A stretch of 15,932 nucleotides of DNA from COE1 sp045579665. GTDB taxonomy: Bacteria > Bacillota > Clostridia > Lachnospirales > Lachnospiraceae. Under the pieces are notes generated by a model, which had not been told where the DNA came from, ran no database searches, and saw only the letters and a list, made by a program, of their open reading frames with translations. The position numbers and the translations under genes are program-made. The stretch covers positions 1 to 15,932 of the forward strand of contig JAZNMO010000145.1 in the NCBI GenBank assembly GCA_045579665.1, read 5' to 3'. Every line of letters begins with the position of its first letter. Positions within the stretch are counted from its first letter, which is position 1. Shown here one piece after another: positions 13,743 through 15,932 of the stretch.

Positions 13743-14551
13743 ATTGCAGAGCCCTCCCCATCCTTGTCAAAGAGTGAACTAATAACCATGCTGATGATAA
13801 TAAATACCATAAGCATCAGTGAAAGTCCGCTTCCTAAATGCCAGTTAGAGGCAGTTGTGAACTCCTGTTCAATAACATTACCGATAAGGAGAATCTTACT
13901 TCCGCCTAAGAGGTTCGAGATTACAAAAGTAGTAAGTGCAGGTACAAATACCATAGTAATACCGCTCACAATTCCCGGAATACTAAGTGGAAGAGTAATC
14001 TTACAGAAGGTTTGGATACCATTTGCACCTAAGTCTCTTGCGGCATTAATAACATTTTTATCAATCTTGGCAAGAACATTATAAATCGGAAGTACCATAA
14101 ATGGTAGGAAGTTATATACCATACCAAGAACAATAGCTCCCGGAGTATTAATCAAGCTGTGGTTTGGCAAATGTAAGAACGTAAGAATACCGTTGATAAC
14201 TCCGTTCTTCTCCAAAAGTGTCTGCCAAGCCATAGTTCTAAGCAGGAAATTCATCCACATCGGAAGAATCACCAGTAGAACAACAAAACTGGTTTTGCTG
14301 GTATTAGATGCTACTAAAATCATAGCAAGCGGATAAGCCAGCAATAAGCAAATAATCGTACTGATTAAGGATAACAATATGGATAAGCCTAAAGCCTTCA
14401 AGTGCTCAGGGCTTCCCATAGCCAAAAAATTCTCTAATGTAAAGGCACCGGTTTTATCTGTCAGTCCATAATATACAACCATCAGCAGTGGAAGGATGAT
14501 AAAAGCTACAGCCCAGACAAGATAAGGTGCTGATAACCACTTCTTATTCAT
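13739..14551 (-). CDS. potB: Spermidine/putrescine ABC permease PotB
   Basis: This 270-residue permease partners PotC. APYLVWAVAFIILPLLMVVYYGL (8-30) is the first membrane segment, and NAARDLGANGIQTFCKITLPLSIPG is the coupling loop that contacts the ATPase. Six hydrophobic segments fit the family. The start codon lies inside the last codons of potA (8-base overlap) and the stop overlaps the potC start, which fixes a 1:1 translational order. Confidence 0.95.
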   Translation of the reverse strand: MNKKWLSAPYLVWAVAFIILPLLMVVYYGLTDKTGAFTLENFLAMGSPEHLKALGLSILLSLISTIICLLLAYPLAMILVASNTSKTSFVVLLVILPMWMNFLLRTMAWQTLLEKNGVINGILTFLHLPNHSLINTPGAIVLGMVYNFLPFMVLPIYNVLAKIDKNVINAARDLGANGIQTFCKITLPLSIPGIVSGITMVFVPALTTFVISNLLGGSKILLIGNVIEQEFTTASNWHLGSGLSLMLMVFIIISMVISSLFDKDGEGSAI

Positions 14552-15617
14552 CGATTCCTGCGGCCTCCTCGTCCTCTGATGCCGGCTTGTGCATGATTTG
14601 GATGTTGTATGGGTCTACATGAATGCCGACCTTTGTGCCAACAGGGAACATATCGGTAGAGTGTACAAGCCATTCAAAGCCGTTTGCCTGTACCTCCATT
14701 TCATAGTGAACACCCTTGAAAATAATATGTGTAACAACACCGTTAATGGTACCGCAATCAGGCTCAACCAGTTCAACGTCCTCAGGTCTGATAACAACGT
14801 CAACAGGCTTGTTCTCGCCAAAGCCCTTATCCACACAGGCAAACTTGGCACCAAGAATTTCAACCAGCTCATCACGAACCATGATAGAACCGATAATATT
14901 GCTGTCACCGATAAAGTCAGCAACGAAAGCATTCTCCGGCTCATTGTAAATATCCTCAGGTGTACCGACCTGCTGAATATAACCCTGATTCATTACCACG
15001 ATAGTATCGGACATGGTAAGTGCCTCTTCCTGGTCGTGAGTAACATAGATAAAGGTAATACCAAGCTCATTCTTTAAGCGAATCAGCTCGTACTGCATGT
15101 CCTGACGAAGCTTTAAATCAAGCGCACCAAGAGGCTCGTCCAAAAGAAGAACCTTAGGCTCATTAACGATAGCACGGGCAATCGCAATACGCTGCTGCTG
15201 ACCGCCACTAAGAGAGTCAGGCATACGGTTGCCGTAGCCCTCAAGGTTAACAAGCTTTAATGCATACTTAATCTTATCATCTATATAAGCCTTTGATTTG
15301 TTTTTGATTTTCAAACCAAAAGCGATATTTTCTGCAATTGTCATATGAGTAAAAAGTGCATATTTCTGGAATACTGTATTCAGATGTCTCTTGTTAGGAG
15401 GAAGCTTTGTAATGTCCTCACCGCCAAAGATGACATGTCCCTGATCAGGCTTCTCAAAACCGCCGATAATACGTAGGGTAGTAGTCTTTCCACAGCCACT
15501 GGGACCTAATAATGTCAAGAATTCATTTTCTCTGATATAAAGGTTCAAGTCATCTAAGATAACCTGACCGTCGTAAGATTTTGTGATGTGCTGTAAATCA
15601 ATTAATTTGTTACTCAT
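14544..15617 (-). CDS. potA: Spermidine/putrescine ABC ATPase PotA
   Basis: This 357-residue ATP-binding subunit powers polyamine uptake. The order is Walker A GPSGCGKTT (38-46), Q-loop VFQ (Gln84), signature LSGGQQQ (136-142), Walker B VLLLDE (156-161) with D-loop GALD, and H-loop His194 in YVTHDQEEAL. Residues from about 240 to 345 form the C-terminal TOBE-type regulatory domain of PotA/MalK ATPases. A GGAGG ribosome binding site lies about 9 bases before ATG 15617. It begins 29 bases after the cupin regulator and overlaps potB by 8 bases. Confidence 0.96.
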   Translation of the reverse strand: MSNKLIDLQHITKSYDGQVILDDLNLYIRENEFLTLLGPSGCGKTTTLRIIGGFEKPDQGHVIFGGEDITKLPPNKRHLNTVFQKYALFTHMTIAENIAFGLKIKNKSKAYIDDKIKYALKLVNLEGYGNRMPDSLSGGQQQRIAIARAIVNEPKVLLLDEPLGALDLKLRQDMQYELIRLKNELGITFIYVTHDQEEALTMSDTIVVMNQGYIQQVGTPEDIYNEPENAFVADFIGDSNIIGSIMVRDELVEILGAKFACVDKGFGENKPVDVVIRPEDVELVEPDCGTINGVVTHIIFKGVHYEMEVQANGFEWLVHSTDMFPVGTKVGIHVDPYNIQIMHKPASEDEEAAGIDE

Positions 15618-15646
15618 ATCAAATCCTCCAAAATGTAAGAAAACCC

Positions 15647-15932
15647 TTAAAAACTAGGTGGGGTAGATACCCAGATAAAAACAGCCTTTGATTTACCCGC
15701 ATTTTCAATAAAATGCTCTGAATTAGGGGTGAAATAAAAGGCCTCTCCCTGTTTGGCGACGTGGCGCTTCTTTCCGATATGTATGCGTACACTGCCGGAA
15801 AGCACATAACCGAATTCTTCGCCGGCATGAGGATTGTCCAGTACGGTCGCTCCGCCGGGAGACAGCTCCAGCAGAATGGGCTCCATTTCGTTCTTCTGTG
15901 CGTTTGGGATCAGCCACGCGATCAACGTGCCG
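15647..15932 (-). CDS. Cupin domain of an XRE-cupin regulator (partial)
   Basis: This is the 3' end of a gene that runs off the right edge; the reading frame stays open to the last base, and the TTG at 15925 should not be taken as its start. The visible residues form a cupin barrel: PNAQKNEMEPILLELSPGG, then NPHAGEEFGYVLSGSVRIHIGKK with the family's His and Glu, and a closing HFIENAGKSKAVFIWVSTPPSF. The STPPSF end is typical of PuuR-like regulators with an N-terminal helix-turn-helix, which lies outside the window. Such proteins sense polyamines or related ligands and often precede potABCD in Firmicutes. It is 29 bases upstream of potA and likely co-transcribed. Confidence 0.88.
   Translation of the reverse strand, partial: GTLIAWLIPNAQKNEMEPILLELSPGGATVLDNPHAGEEFGYVLSGSVRIHIGKKRHVAKQGEAFYFTPNSEHFIENAGKSKAVFIWVSTPPSF

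Noticed and set aside
14589..15077. Plus-strand ORF opposite potA
   Set aside because: It is a shadow of a highly conserved ATPase gene, with no ribosome binding site or recognisable domain. The same applies to the plus-strand ORFs at 13728 and 14716.

Overview
The window looks like chromosomal DNA from a low-GC Gram-positive gut anaerobe of the Clostridia, most likely Lachnospiraceae. This rests on the AT-rich coding sequence, strong AGGAGG-type ribosome binding sites, the C_GCAxxG_C_C family, and a regulator-potABCD polyamine operon of the Firmicute type. No rRNA, tRNA, CRISPR array, transposase or integrase was found.

Left edge (1-860): about 120 bases with two nested hairpins and no clear gene. 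The decayed 3' two thirds of an S66 (LD-carboxypeptidase/MccF-like) peptidase gene follows, and then a strong Shine-Dalgarno followed by an ATG-TGA start-stop.

Middle (861-10374, all plus strand): fifteen small unrelated genes lie head to tail, mostly 4 to 45 bases apart or overlapping, each usually with its own ribosome binding site. They are five GNAT acetyltransferases (one a two-domain fusion, one of the AAC(6') aminoglycoside type), an NTF2-like protein, an ArsC/Spx-like thioredoxin-fold protein, an atypical transcarbamylase, a SAM methyltransferase, a HAD hydrolase, a C_GCAxxG_C_C protein, a NimA-like flavin-binding protein, a membrane-anchored alpha/beta hydrolase, a membrane-bound XRE regulator and a Nudix hydrolase. 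Most would modify or hydrolyse small molecules, so the run reads as an accessory detoxification/modification island. Two non-coding places interrupt the tight packing. One is a tandem array of four 53-bp units at 2326-2520, each a CCCGACT...AGTCGGG hairpin. The other, at 9264-9341, is a pair of 18-bp palindromes 34 bp apart, overlapping a probable promoter for the XRE gene.

Right of this (10346-11808): a near-consensus promoter at the end of the Nudix gene drives a single-domain cytoplasmic GH20 beta-N-acetylhexosaminidase. A perfect 10-bp-stem terminator follows and sits between convergent genes.

Right edge (11819-15932, minus strand): a spermidine/putrescine ABC importer operon, read right to left as cupin regulator (cut by the window end), potA, potB, potC, potD. 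Overlapping or closely spaced genes indicate translational coupling. This part is ordinary housekeeping.

The best candidates for something undescribed are the 53-bp hairpin array, the operator/attenuator-like palindromes before the XRE gene, the transcarbamylase that lacks its family's second-substrate motifs, and the many-enzyme operon itself.
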